Part shown: positions 23,101 to 35,244 of the stretch, one piece after another | Numbering within the stretch: the stretch's first letter is position 1 | Layout: each line of letters begins with the position of its first letter | Assembly (NCBI RefSeq): GCF_014851395.1 | Contig: NW_024041484.1 | Span: 502,499 to 566,498, forward strand | DNA length: 64,000 nt | Direction: 5' to 3' | Source of the DNA: Micropterus salmoides | Lineage: Eukaryota > Chordata > Actinopteri > Centrarchiformes > Centrarchidae | The notes under the pieces: model-generated | The model's database searches: none | What the model was told of the DNA's origin: nothing | What the model saw: only the letters and a program-made list of their open reading frames with translations | Translations under genes and position numbers: made by a program

Positions 23101-25388
23101 CAATTCAATTCAATTTTATTTATATAGCGCCAAATCACAACAACAGTTATCTCACAGCGCTTTTCATAAAAGAGCAGGTGTAGACCGTACTCTATGATGC
23201 TATTTACAGAAGCCCAACAGTTCCCACCAAGAGCAAGCACTAGGCGACAGAGGCAAGGAAAAACTTCCTTTTAAGAGGCAGAAACCTCGAGCAGAACCAT
23301 GGCTCAGGGTGGGCGGCCATCTGCCTTGACCGGTTGGGGTGAAGGAGAGAGAGGGAGAGAGAGAGCGAGAGAGAGAGAGAGAGAGAGAGAGAGGGCAGGA
23401 GAGGAACAGAGAGAAAAAGAGAGGGATGGAAGGAGAGAGAGGGGAGGGAGGCAGCCTACACAATATACACACAGAGGCACAGACAGTAAAGGTGATGTTG
23501 CTATAGACTAAATGAAAAATGGTACAGATGTTAATAGTAACAGTCGTAATGTTAATGATTATAATAACAATAATAACAATAGGACTAGTAACAATAGTCG
23601 TTGCAGCAGAGGGTGTCGAGCAGGAACACGGGGGCAGCAGGTGACCCGCAGCCACAGATCCAGACTCCACAGCTCCCTAGCCAGAAAACCTGCAGGAAGT
23701 GATAGGAGGAGAGAGGAGAGGGATGAGAAAGCACAAGACTACCAGAAAGGGGAGAAGTTGTGTTAGTAACATGCAATAATGGCATGAGGTTGCATACAGA
23801 GGGAGAGAAAGTAGAGGAGAGAGGAGCTCAGTGCATCATGGGAAATCCCCCGGCAGTCTAGGCCTATAGCAGCATAACTAAGAGATGGTTCAGGACTCAC
23901 CTGAGCCAGCCCTAACTATAAGCTTTATCAAAGAGGAAAGTCTTAAGCCTACTCTTAAATGTGGAGATGGTGTCTGCCTCCTGAACCCAAACTGGAACCT
24001 GGTTCCACAGGAGAGGAGCTTGATAGCTGAACGCTCTGGCTCCTAGTCTACTTTTGGAGACTCTAGGAACCACAAGTAACCCTGCATTCTGGGAGCGAAG
24101 TGCTCTGGTGGGGTAGTAAGGTACTATGAGCTCTTTAAGATAAGATGGTGGAAGCCAATGCAAAGAAGCTAAGACAGGAGAAATATGATCTCTTTTCCTG
24201 GTTCCTGTCAGAACACATGCTGCAGCATTCTGGATCAGCTGAAGAGTCTTAACGGACTTTTTCGAGCAGCATGATAATAAGGAATTGCAGTAATCCAGTA
24301 GTAACAAATGCATGGACTAGTTTTTCTGCATCATTTTTAGACAGGATGTTCCTGATTTTCGCAATATTACGTAGGTGAAAAAAGGCGGCCCTTGAAATTT
24401 GCTTAATGTGAGACTTAAATGACATGTCCTGATCAAAGATAACTCCAATATTCCTCACAGTGGTGCTGGAGGCCAGGGCGATGCCATCAAGGGAAACTAT
24501 ATCTTTAGATAATGCATCACGGAGGTGCTTAGGCCCCAGAACAATAACTTCAGTTTTATCTGAGTTTAACATTAGAAAATTACAGGTCATCCAGGTTTTA
24601 ACATCCTGAAGGCACATTTGAAGTTTAGCTAACTGATGAGTTTCATCTGGTTGATCGATAGATATAACTGAGTATCATCTGCATAACAATGAAAGCTTAT
24701 GGAATATTTCCTGATAATATTGCCTAAAGGAAGCATATATAAAGTGAAGAGGATTGGTCCGAGGACAGATCCTTGAGGAACTCCATGACTAACTTTGGCA
24801 CGCATGGAGGACTCATCGTTAACATGTACAAACTGAAATCGATCTGATAAATAGGACTTAAACCATCTTAGAGCGGTTCCTTTAATGCCAATTAAATGTT
24901 CCAGTCTCTGCAATAGGATCTGATGGTCAATGGTATCAAATGCAGCACTAAGATCTAATAAAACCAGTACAGAGACAAGTCCTTTGTCTGATGCAATAAG
25001 GAGGTTGTTAGTAATTTTCACCAGTGCTGTCTCTGTGCTATGATGAGCTCTAAATCCTGACTGAAAATCCTCAAATAAACTATTGCTCTGTAGAAAGTCA
25101 CACAGCTGTTTAGCAACTGCTTTCTCCAGAACCTTAGAGAGAAATGGAAGATTAGATATAGGTCTATAGTTGGCTAAAACATCCGGATCAAGTTTGGGCT
25201 TTTTCAGAAGAGGTTTAATTACAGCTACTTTAAAGTACTGTGGTACATAGCCTGTTGATAGAGATAGATTGATCATATCTAGTATAGAAGTGCTGACTAA
25301 GGGTAAAACATCTTTAAGCAACCTAGTCGGGATGGGGTCTAAGAGGCAGGTTGATGGTTTAGATGAAGAAATTATTGAAGTTAGTTGG
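23101..25388 (-). mobile_element. Esterase-type L2 LINE, 5'-truncated copy
   Basis: The element reads on the minus strand from about 25388 to its 3' end at 23101 (CAATTCAATTCAATTTTATT). The 25441-24629 frame carries the reverse transcriptase fingers and palm: PIPTRLLKDVLPLV, NYRPISNLPFLSKVLEK, DLSAAFDTIDHQ, GVPQGSVLGPILFTLYMLPL and the catalytic YADD. 24617-23912 holds the C-terminal part. Compared with the copy at 48066-52720 it has a deletion of about 70 bp near 24150 and a small deletion near 24297, both of which break the frame. The 3' untranslated part contains a GA microsatellite. It is 5' truncated and lacks the endonuclease. Confidence 0.85.
23341..23396 (+). repeat. (GA)n microsatellite in LINE 3' region
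   Basis: A short impure GA tract lies at the same place in the LINE as the much longer tract at 48314-48525. Arg/Glu-rich frames over it are translation of the simple repeat. Confidence 0.9.
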
Positions 25389-25909
25389 TAAGAACCTAGG
25401 CTCTGGAAGTGTAGTCTGATTTTATAATAAACACTCAACACATCTTAACTAATCAACAGCTTTAATACCTCCTCTTCTCTTTCATTCCCTCATATATACA
25501 GTAGCTACCACTTCCCTAGTTTCTCTTGTTCAGTGAGAAACGTGAGCTGTAGCTTGTCTTGCCGGCTAGGATTGAAGATATATATTGGAGATGCCCGTGG
25601 GAAGACTGTACATGTAAGAATCTGTTTGATTAAAAGCCATGTGAAATCTCTTTTCCCTTTCGTGTCCTCTCTCCATGTGAACAGATTTGAATGGCTGAGC
25701 AGCATCACATCAAACGATTGGAACACATGCAATTGGTGAGTTTACTGGGCCACTAAACCAGTACAGAAAATAGAAACACTCCGTCACGAGGTAGTAATTC
25801 TCAATAATAAACCTGCTGTTGGTCCGGAGAGGACGGTGGCTGAGTACAGATCCGGACCAGGGTCCGCCAATTAGTTACCTTTGCTATAGAGACTGCTGGC
25901 ATCTTTCAC
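25389..25909. other. Unassigned stretch
   Basis: Homology to the L2 copy stops at about 25388. The following 500 bp hold only short frames, with no recognised domain or repeat end. Confidence 0.4.
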
Positions 25910-27085
25910 TCTCTCGTGTTAGGGCTACTAGAATATAGAAAGATAATACTATTCAATATGGTTTATTTCATGGAATTATCTATCAGTTATTTCATGGAAT
26001 TATCTATCAAAAGATCTAAGATATTTACACACATGATGCAGCTAAAAACTAATTTTGTCTTTTTACAAGAAACCCATCTTCGCCTGAATGATCACACTGG
26101 ACTATGCAGCTTTTGGCTGGGGATCTGTTTTCGCTACACACTGAACAGCTGAACGAAAGGTTTGGATTTGACATTTATTTAGTAGAATATAGTCTTCCTA
26201 TAGAGCATATGTAGGTACTAACAACTCTTCATCTGCCTACTTCCCCCTGACACGAGGTACATGACAAAGTTTTTTTTCAATGTATTCCTCTATTTCTGCC
26301 CAGGTCATTCTTTAGATCAATAGACTAGGCTGTCTCTACCTTCATTTGGGGAGGTAAACAACCAAGGATTAGGAAACAAATACTACAGAAGAATAAAAAA
26401 TTAGAGGGGATTAGCTCTTCTCAACTTCTTACATTACTACTGGACAGCTAACATTCAGAAAACGATGTTTTGGTTGAAATTGCCTGAGATGGATTGGTGC
26501 CTTTTGGAAGCACAGTCATGTTGTGTGTCCTCCCTTCCTGCTCTGACATATTCCTCTTTTCCGATATGCTTTTCCAAATTTACCTCAAACCTGGTAGTAA
26601 TATCCACTCTTATCCAATTCAAAACTTTCCATAGACTACATTTTAGTAAAGCTAAACTATCAGAAATATACCCAGATGTGGACAATAGGTGTAACCAAAG
26701 TGGCAAGTCACCGGCTAATCTTACTCATGTTTCAATCATGTATAAGACTGGCAAATTTCTGGACGTGTTTGTCGCCCTGTCAGGAGTGGTAACTGGCCAT
26801 TTGAACCCTCCCCACGTGGCTATTATTGGTGTGCCTGAGATCATGAATCTTCTTGCAATGTCCACTGACGCTAACACTGTGGGTTTTGCCACTCTGTTGG
26901 CAAGAAGCAGAATATTGGTTTGTTTGAAGTCTCTTACCTCTCGCTCTGTGGCTCAAAGATGTCACGTATTTCCTGTCAGTGCCTCTTGCCCTGTGTGTAT
27001 ACATTTCAGTGTTTATATCCATTCTACGCTCAGTAGAAGTAACTATTTACTTTTTATTTTTAGATTTTTTTGTCTTTGATTTTTG
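25910..27085 (+). mobile_element. L1-like LINE remnant
   Basis: At about 25990-26090 the plus strand encodes KRSKIFTHMMQLKTNFVFLQ followed by ETHL, the endonuclease start typical of L1-group ORF2. From about 26330 it resembles the ORF2 C-terminus (FIWGGKQPRIRKQ and, later, a LLARSRILV-like stretch). The middle of ORF2, including the reverse transcriptase core, is missing, and there are many stops. The element ends in a T-rich stretch near 27085. It is a dead, internally deleted copy. Confidence 0.6.
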
Positions 27086-27149
27086 TTTTTATTTCTTTCT
27101 ATCTCCTCTCTTACATATAAATAATACACGTAGGGGTTTCTCAATGTGT

Positions 27150-29452
27150 GTATAAATACGGTATGTAGAACCATCACCTTACCGTGGTGGAGAGGTTTGC
27201 GTGCCCCTGTGAGCCTGGAGGATGTGTTGTGTGGAGCCTAGGGCTCCTGGTAGGGTCTCCCATGGAAAAGTGGTTCCAGGTCAGAGGCCAGACTGAGAAT
27301 GGTTCACAAAGACCCTTATGAAAAATTGTTGAAGAGGAGGAGAGACCCTGCCCGAAGGAAGCCCGGGGCCCCCGTCTGGAGCCAGGCCCAGAGGGAGGGC
27401 TCGCCGGCGAGTGCCTGGTGGCCGGGTTAAGCCCAAACGGGAAGTACGGGTGAGCTCTTACTAGTATTTATTGCTGCTCTTACTAGTATGTATTGTCAGT
27501 TGTAGATCTGTAGTTGATGCTCTGTTGATGCTTGTATGTTGTTCCTCAAATGTAAGTCGCTTTGGATAAAAGCGTCTGCCAAATGAGTAAATGTAACTGG
27601 GAACGTCCGGAGGAGGCCCCTGTCCGCGAGATCTTCAACTCACACCTCCGGCGGAGCTTTTGTGGCATCTTTTCTGTGGAGGTTGGGGACATTGAATCTG
27701 AGTGGGCAATGTTCAAAGCTTCTATTGCTGCAGCCACAGCGGGAGGCTGTGGTCTCAAGGTTTTAGTTGCCTCAAGGGGCGGTAACCATCGAACACCGTG
27801 GTGGACAGCTGTAGTCAGGGAAGCTCTCTGACTGAAAAGCAGACCTTCCAGGATTTGTTGTCTTGGAGGACTCCAGAGGCGGGAGCAAGGTACCGACAGG
27901 CCCGAAGGGCTGCAGCCTCTGCTATGGCAGATGCAAAGCAGCGGGTGTGGGAGAAGCTCGAAGAAGACATGGAGAAGGACTTATGGTCGGTACCAAAGTC
28001 CTTCTGGAGAACTGTCCGCCACCTCAGGAGGGGGAAGCGGGGAACCATCCAAGCTGTGTACAGTAAGGATGGGACTCTGTTGACCTCAACTGAGGAGGTA
28101 ATTGGGCAGTGGAAGGAACACTTTGAGGAACTCCTATATCCGACTGACATGCCCTCTCTAGTAGAGGCAGAGCTGAAGTCTGATAGGAGATTTCCCTGGT
28201 GCAAGTCAGAGGTAGTCAAGTAACTCCACAGTGGCAAAACCCCAGGGATTGATGAGATCCGCCCAGAAATGCTAAAAGCTTTGGGTGTGGAGGGGCTGTC
28301 TTGGATGACACGTCTCTTTAACATTGCGTGGAAGTTGGGTACAGTGCCCAAGGACTGGCAGACTGGGGTGGTGGTTCCCCTGTTCAAAAAGGGGGACCAG
28401 AGAGTGTGTGCCAATTACAGGGGTATCACACTTCTCAGCTTCCCCGGTTAAGTCTACTCCAAGGTGCTGGAAAGGAGGGTTCGGCCGATATTCGAACCTT
28501 GGATCGAAGAGAAACAATGTGGTTTTTGTCCTGGTCGTGGAACAACGGACCAGCTCTTTACTCTCACAAGGATCCTGGAGTGGGCTTGGGAGTATGCCCA
28601 TCCAGTCTACATGTGCTTTGTAGATCTGGAGAAGGCGTATGACCAGGGTCCCCCGGGAGATACTGTGGGAAGTGCTGCGGGAGTATGGGGTCCCTTCTCA
28701 GGGCTATCCAATCCCTGTACATCCAAAGTGAGAGCTGTGCCAGAGTACTCAGCAGTAAGTCGGACTTTTTCCAGGTGGGGGTTGGCCTTCCCCAGGGCTA
28801 TGCTTTGTCACCAATCCTGTTCTTGGACAGGATATCAAGGCATAGTGGTGGGGAGGGGTTGGCATCTCATCACTGCTTTTTGTGGATGATGTGGCCCCGA
28901 TGGCATCATCGGTCCATGACATTCAACTCTCACTGGATCGGTTCGCAGCAGAGTGTGACGCGGCTGGGATGAGGATTAGAACCTCTAAATCTGAGGCCAT
29001 GGTTCTCAGCAGGAAACCGGTGGAGTGCAAATTCCAGGTAGGAAATGAGTGCTTACCCAAAGTGAAGGAGTTCAAGTATCTCGGGGTCTTGTTCACGAGT
29101 GAGGGGAGACTGGAGCAGGAGTTTGGCCGGAGAATCGGAGCAGCGGGGGCGGTATTGCACTCGCTTTACCGCACCGTTGTGATCTGAGCCATAAGGCAAA
29201 GCTCTCGATCTACCGGTCAATTTTCGTTCCTACCCTCACCTATGGTCATATAGGCTGGGTCATGACCGAAATAACGAGACTGTGGGTACAAGCGGCCGAA
29301 ATGGGTTTCCTCAGGCGGGTGGCTGGTGTCTCCCTTAGAGATAAGGTGAGAAGCTCAGCCATCCGCAAGCAGCTCAGAATAGAGTTTGGGGTCCTCTGCT
29401 GACCCGACCCCGGAGAAGCGGATGATGAAGATGGATGGATGGATGGAGATTT
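27150..29452 (+). mobile_element. Rex3-like (RTE clade) LINE, decayed
   Basis: Reverse transcriptase signatures appear in order: IRPEMLKALGVEGLSWMTRLF near 28260, QTGVVVPLFKKGDQRVCANY with RGITLL, CGFCPGRGTTDQLFTL, MCFVDLEKAYD, then a frameshifted GLPQGYALSPILF and a DDVAPMASS catalytic motif where FADDV is usual. The copy ends in GATGAAGATGGATGGATGGA, the (GATG)n-type tail known for Rex3. Several frameshifts and a 3' deletion just before the tail make it non-functional. The 5' part (27160-27430) has no long frame. An L2-type tail is inserted at about 27441-27597. Confidence 0.8.
27441..27597 (+). mobile_element. L2-type 3' tail nested in Rex3-like LINE
   Basis: The segment ends in GTCGCTTTGGATAAAAGCGT and AAATGAGTAAATGTAAC, the same 3' tail as in the SINE at 18795-18985. 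The Rex3-like sequence resumes immediately after it. It is a 5'-truncated LINE or a SINE insertion. Confidence 0.55.
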
Positions 29453-29924
29453 ATATAGTACTTTAATATTGGATATTAGATTAAGGTATTATTTTCCATG
29501 TACTTACCATTAATACCCAGAAGGAGTGATTGGGGCAAAACAGGGAAAGAGAAGAACCTCTATACTGTATTGGCGACTGTGAATGCATGTTCCCTTAAGA
29601 GGTCAGGCAGGAAACCGGTGATGAGGATGGAGACACAAACTTTTGTCCAGCTCGGTCAGTAAACTCCAAAGTATCAAAACTCACCAAATGTTTGAAAATA
29701 GTATTTCCACTGCAGTTACTGTGCATATGTCAATGAAGTAATCTTTGAAAAACCTAATTATGTATGTTCATACAAAATAAAAGTTTGATCATGTAGGCTT
29801 TGTAGTGGTTTAATGTCAAAATAAAATTGAATGTGAGTGAAATAGATAATGATGGCTCTCACAAATTTAATTTCACATTATCACTTTATTATTTAAACAT
29901 TCAAACCAGCAGTGTGATTTGCGC
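29453..29924. other. Unassigned stretch
   Basis: No gene or recognisable repeat end was found in these roughly 470 bases. Confidence 0.4.
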
Positions 29925-30540
29925 TCAAGCTACTGATCCATAACTATTCCATACTGCTACATACAGATTTGCTAACTTCACGTTTCTCAAGATGGAGCTG
30001 CCAATAATCAGAGGTTTCTCAGTGGGTGTGACACTGAATGGGGAGAATCTGTTAGAAATGTGAACAGGTTGGTGGTAAACCATGGGCTTAAGCTTAGGGC
30101 TGTTCCTCTCTCGGACAGTCACCCAGCCACCGGGAGATGCCGGGGGATGGCTAGCAGGAGCTACCTCAGGTCGGTCAGCACCGGCTACTAGGGGCTGGCT
30201 AACTACTGTAGCTAACGACTGATCTACCAAGGTGCAGAGCCAAACTTTTAAATCACTAAGCCTCGCCTTAAAGGCTATAAAAAGACTACACTTGTTATGT
30301 GTATCATTACTGCTAAAGGAGGCGTAACTGAACATTTGACACACCAGCAAGAGAGCGAGAGGGAGAGAGAGAAGCTATCTCTAGCTGCTAAGCTAAATTA
30401 TGCTAGCGTTAGCTAGCAAAACTCTTGTAAACAACTGCGAGGTTTAAAGAGTCGCTTAAATGATGGAAAGAACTGTGAGTGCTTAAGCAGAACTACTGTA
30501 AGATTAAGTGTGTAGCGGATAGTTAGCCGCTATAATGAAG
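29925..30540 (-). mobile_element. Esterase-type L2 LINE, 5' fragment with ORF1 start
   Basis: The minus strand at 30350-29925 encodes an ORF1 N-terminus resembling that at 52451-52137: a Cys-containing stretch (CQMFSYASF, HNKCSLF), a short coiled-coil-like segment (RLSDLKVWLCTLVDQS) and a proline-rich linker. It then reaches IGSSILRNVKLA, the first block of an SGNH-type esterase. The part at 30351-30540 matches the 5' untranslated region of that copy (TAGCTGCTAAGCTAAA words). The copy stops inside the esterase domain, so only about 600 bp of the 5' end survives, an unusual 3'-truncated state. Confidence 0.75.
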
Positions 30541-31134
30541 AATCTAACACATTAACTTGTTTTGATTTAGAGCAGCAATATACTTACTGCATACGTCAGC
30601 ATGTCTGTCATCTCTCTCTATAATACATGATCAAAACAGAATAGTGAAACAATTGCACATTTGTATGTTTTCATCATCAGCATGTTGGCATGGTTCTTGT
30701 GAGCAGGTCAGCATGCTGATCCAAGCATTTATCTCAAAGCATCATTGTGGCTAACTCTTTGAGAATATTTTTGAATGAACACACTACATACTCAAAACCT
30801 GCTTAGATGTATGTAGTTTGGAATTAGGACACAGCGCAACATTGACTAATTGACACTTAAAAGAATGTTTGCTTAACAATATTAAAAACTATTGCCCCCA
30901 AAAATGAACATTTCTGAAAAACAATTCTGACAGTAGACAAAGAACAAGCAATAGACATAACGAGGAGGTTATTCCACACATTGTTTTTTACTGCAGTTTT
31001 GTGCTGTGTGGTGTTTTTGTTATTTTGTCTTAAGACATGGGCTAAATTTTGATAGAAATTTTTATTTCTAATGCATGCTTTTAAATTGAAAACTTGACCT
31101 GATAGTTTTTGTGTTTTGTGAGTTTTCTCAGCAT
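30541..31134. other. Unassigned stretch between two L2 fragments
   Basis: This AT-rich sequence separates a 5' fragment from a 3' fragment of the same LINE family. No coding signal was seen. Confidence 0.4.
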
Positions 31135-31345
31135 ATGACATTTATATAGCGCCAAATCACAACAAAAGTTATCTCATAGCGCTTTTCATAAAAGAGCAGG
31201 TCTAGACGGGACTCTGTGATGTAATTTACAGAAATCCAACATTTCCCACCAAGAACAAGCACTAGGCAACAGAGGCAGAAACCTCGAGCAGAACCATGGC
31301 TCAGGGTGGGCGGCCATCTGCCTCGACCGATGATTATGCCTCGCA
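31135..31345 (-). mobile_element. Esterase-type L2 LINE, 3' end fragment
   Basis: TTTATATAGCGCCAAATCAC and ATCTCATAGCGCTTTTCATA with the following CTCGAGCAGAACCATGGC reproduce the 3' untranslated region seen at 23115-23340 and 48090-48310. The GA microsatellite and the coding part are missing. Confidence 0.8.
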
Positions 31346-31520
31346 TTATCATGGTGAAACATAATAAACAAAGGAAAAAATAGTTCTGGGCTTTGAGCTT
31401 TTCATTCAACTTGATTTATTTACATCTGCTCTGAGGAGTTTCAGAGCAGAGCAATACAGCTGACTGTTTTTTTACTTTCATATCTGATCCTGACCTTTGA
31501 CCCCACCTCCCACACTTCAG

Positions 31521-31761
31521 GCTCGTTAACCCATTGGAGGAGACGCTGGAGGCTGGACTTAGCAGAGAATTGTTGGAGGAGCTGGGCGTGGCTATTCCTA
31601 TATCAGTAGAAGATCATGTGGACTCCTGCTATGCCCCTTCTTCCTCCCCCTCCTCCTCTTCCTGTCTTATCACCAACTTTTATGTGAAGAAGATGGAGGA
31701 GGAACAAATTAGGGAGATAGAGAGAGTGGCAGCATCCACGGCAACTGATCATGGACTGGAG
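31521..31761 (+). CDS. nudt16: nudt16-like Nudix hydrolase, middle coding exon
   Basis: Acceptor CTTCAG ends at 31520 and the donor GTAACG begins at 31762. The exon encodes the second half of a Nudix box (LVNPLEETLEAGL then SRELLEELG), a serine-rich loop (YAPSSSPSSSSC), LITNFYVKKM and an end at ATDHGLE. Order and spacing match vertebrate NUDT16, the U8 snoRNA-decapping and inosine-diphosphate-cleaving Nudix hydrolase. The REL-EELG acidic residues that bind metal are intact, which favours nudt16 over the catalytically dead nudt16l1. The first base completes a Gly codon from the preceding exon, which should carry the GFPGG part of the box but was not found in the window. Confidence 0.85.
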
Positions 31762-34700
31762 GTAACGTGTGTGTGTGTCTTTCTTTCCTTCTAAAAGTTG
31801 CGATATTTAGCAGATTTTCAGGAGTAGGACCACATGTCTATCATGCCACTTCCAGCATATCCATACATACCCACCTAACCCATTCTCCAACTCCTCCTCG
31901 TCCAAGGACAACTCAGACTTCCTGTCTACTTCCAGGCTACCCAAGCATCACAACCCGCAGCCACATGACTAAGGTCCCTCGATAACTAGCCTTCTTCCAA
32001 CTGACTAGACCGTTGCCTCACTTCAAAAATGTTGAAAGATAAAGGAATACATTTCATCAGAACAGACAATTAAGCAAAACTTTTCAACACTCTCATGCCA
32101 ACCTGTCAGGCCCACCACTCGCCAACACCAGCTCACCACCAGCTATGATGTCATCACGCACTCCTGGTTAACACACTGTGACATCAGCCCTCCTGTTAAA
32201 GGGACAACTCAGAAAGCCCAGCATTAATCACAAAGATCTATCAGCCACAACAAAAAAACACCGGGGCTTCAGTAACCACATCCCAGTATCAGCTCTCACA
32301 ATCAGCTCGTCAGACCTAACAACACCGAAATTCCACAAACCTCCACCTCCCACCAAGGTTTCCAGCAAAAGTACCAGCAGTCTGCACCACTCAGTTGCCA
32401 ATGTCCCATCCCCACTACTTTTCTATCATTCTTAATCTAGCCCTCCGCTTTGTAGGCAATTGTAGTGAACAACGGTGTGGATTTGTGCATTTTATATTGA
32501 ATAAATGTGGAGCTACTCTAAATTCCTTTCTCCTCCCCAGAGAAGAAGGGGAGGGGTCAAAGTTGCTTTCTTTAAGTGCTATCCCCGACCATAAAACTGG
32601 CGCCTTTTTGATTCCGAAGCTGATAATGCGGGGCCTGACTGTTAAACTGACAAAGGGACACAATCCAGCCATTAGCATTTCCCTGAACAGCCTATCAAAA
32701 CTGGCCCCCCCACACATGTTTCCGTGGCAACTGACCTTATTCTTTGTTTTATTACCACATCAAAGGGATACTCCTTGTCTCACCTAGGTGTGACACAATC
32801 CAGGACAGCCGAACTTTGAATGGCCAAAGACTGCAGTCTCCAAAGACTCAAAGCATTTAATTAAGTTTAATTAAATCTTTAGTTACCTGATTACGTTTGC
32901 CTCTATTTGAGTTGTTATGTTAACTGTTGTTGCTATCCGTTGTTGATATTAGTGATGAAAAGAAAGTTACTAGTGCAGTGTTTTTATTTTCAGCAAGACA
33001 CTCCTTCATCTAATGTAATCCAAGCTTTCCTCATGTAACCTGAGCTCCCCCAAGTGGACGAAATAAATATTACATGCCCTCGTTGGAAATGCCGTTAAAT
33101 GTATAAATATCCTGACCAATAATGTGACAATTGTTTCCTGTTACCAAATGCTTAGAACAGTACAACCGTTTGAACGTTCGCTGTTGGCTCTCTTCCACTC
33201 TGCTCTGCTCCCTGGACGCTTCGGCACGCGTGAAGTGTGCCTCGCCAGGGAGCGCCCTCAGAGTCGACCAGCGAAACAGGCCTTGTGTTTCGCCTGAAGT
33301 GCCGCGACATCAATCTGCCTTCAGTTTGTTTTATTTTCTTTATTCCTTTTGTTTATTAAAGTTATCAGTCCGTTAAGTTACACTGGACTAATTCAGGAAC
33401 GACCAAGTTCCATTTTAAGCCTTTTTCGTTGAGCCAACTTCACCGAGGTCAGACCAAGCCACGTGGTCTCGCCAGCTACAACGAAGAAAACCTGAAAACA
33501 GCCGAATTGCCAGACGGAGGAGGCGTTTTCAATCAGACACGGAGAACCCCGGAGAACCCCTAGCAAAAAGCCAAGATCGGGCAGCTAGCGTGGGACCCGT
33601 GCAACAGGCCAAAAACAGGCTGTCGACAAGCAGTAAGACTTAACACACGTTCTGTGATCAGATATTCCCCTTTTAACTCCTAAAATCACAGCATTAGTTT
33701 ACTTTCATTAGCTCTTCTATGCCGTATGAGTCAAATGCTTCCCACAATCTAACCTCCAGGCTCATTGTTCAGCAATTGTTTATGTTCCCTGTATCCAACC
33801 ATCTTTTTATCACATTAGTTAGAGAATAAATTCACTGTAATATAATACTAGAACTGTGTGTGTTGCCTATTTCCAAGTCCCTGCCAAGAGAATTGACCCT
33901 TTAGATATGAGACTGACCGATTGATTTAAGATAATTGAGCGATTATTAACTAACTGATCACTAGTAATAATTGTATAATTATTAAAACTACCTAGAGGTC
34001 CGGAGACTCTAGGATTATAACAACTCCGGTGGTGCCCTTAATGAGGAACATTGATTTTATGAATCTTAAAAATTCATAATTGGGTATCAATTCTCATAAA
34101 TTTATTAAAATGCATAACTATAAAATTTAGGTTTGCTACACAATGTCTTCTACCATTACCATATCCACTTTTCCTCTGAAGCCACTGCCTTCACACAGCC
34201 CTACATTGCTCTCTCTTCGGTGCCCCATTTCACCCAGCTTCATCTTGCTCTCATCCTGCCCACACTAAGCCAAACCTAGTCCAAACAAGATCCTCAGCCT
34301 TCTCTTTCCAGAAGTTAAGTATCTACCCTCCCCATGCAGATACCTTTTCAACACCAGTCACTATATTCTGTCATGACGTTCAACATGCAAACCCAGCCCT
34401 AATACGAGACTCAGAACTCCATAATCAACAGCATAGCACCCTTTAACCCTCTCGTCCTACGGGTCAGCTTGAGTTTAACCACCAGCACAACGCAACCTTA
34501 TCGTCATTTGATCTTTTTACCATGTCTCAAGACCCCCTCTGCCTTTCTCTCACAGCAGACTTGCTGTCCGTCTGCATCCACACCATCCGCACGAGATACA
34601 GCATGCCTCACATGTCTGGAACCTTAGAAACTATAATCACACTTGCTTTCTTTCACTTCCTCAGATGAGTTCCCTGCATCATCCGTTTGCTTTGAGCCTT

Positions 34701-35193
34701 GCTGTCATGCCAACTTTCAGACTTGTCTCATTTCTTAAGCAACACTATGGTGTTATACTTAAAGCAAACCAAATCCAGTCAATCGGTCCAGCCTTACACT
34801 TGTCTTTTACTTTAAAGTCCAGTCCCTTCTGAACCCTTTCAAGACCCTCGCAAACTATTTGCAACTCCAGAAATCACAAATCACAAATCCTCTCTGAGTC
34901 TGGTCTAGCGGCCACTTGATTCTGGTTCCACCAGCACTTCGCCATGTACTCTCTTTGTGAGGCATTTCTCCCATTCATTACTCCAGTCACTCCTTCAGTG
35001 TCAGAGTTGCAACTTCAGTCTTCTACACAACATTAGGGTTTATGAGAGTCTCTGTCATGCTCACTTCATAATTCAGCTATCTGCTGTTTTGTTTATCAAT
35101 AAATAATTTACATATCTGTTCATGGTGTGGTCCTTGCTAGTAAAATGATTAGTTGCAGCCATTTATCTAATCTTATGCTCTGTTCCTCGTCAT

Positions 35194-35232
<39 letters not shown>

Positions 35233-35244
35233 TTCTGTCTCCAG
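31762..35244 (+). other. nudt16-like intron, no gene seen
   Basis: This 3.5-kb intron holds no long frame. The section 32440-34150 has retroelement-like features (a GAATAAATG polyadenylation-like word, a GC-rich leader-like part near 33450-33600), but no protein and no paired long repeat, so I leave it unassigned. A (CT)n tract at about 35203-35230 forms the extended pyrimidine tract before the acceptor. Confidence 0.45.
35203..35230 (+). repeat. (CT)n microsatellite next to splice acceptor
   Basis: About thirteen CT repeats lie 15 bp upstream of the AG acceptor of the last nudt16-like exon, so length variation there would directly change its polypyrimidine tract. Confidence 0.85.

Larger units (their letters stand above)
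21517..23115 (+). repeat. Near-identical 680-bp duplication flanking a LINE fragment
   Basis: Segments 21517-22200 and 22432-23115 appear identical or nearly so along their length, from CTGGCAGACAGGG to CAATTCAATTCAATT. Copy 1 is followed by an internal LINE fragment and copy 2 by the LINE 3' end. Both copies contain the DIRS-like RNase H frame and a downstream segment with GAATTTATTAACAAAAATG. The level of identity suggests a very recent duplication or a misassembly. Confidence 0.85.

Noticed and set aside
32440..34150. A possible LTR and leader of a retroelement
   Set aside because: There is a polyadenylation-like word and a GC-rich leader-like part, but no paired long terminal repeat and no coding fragment.
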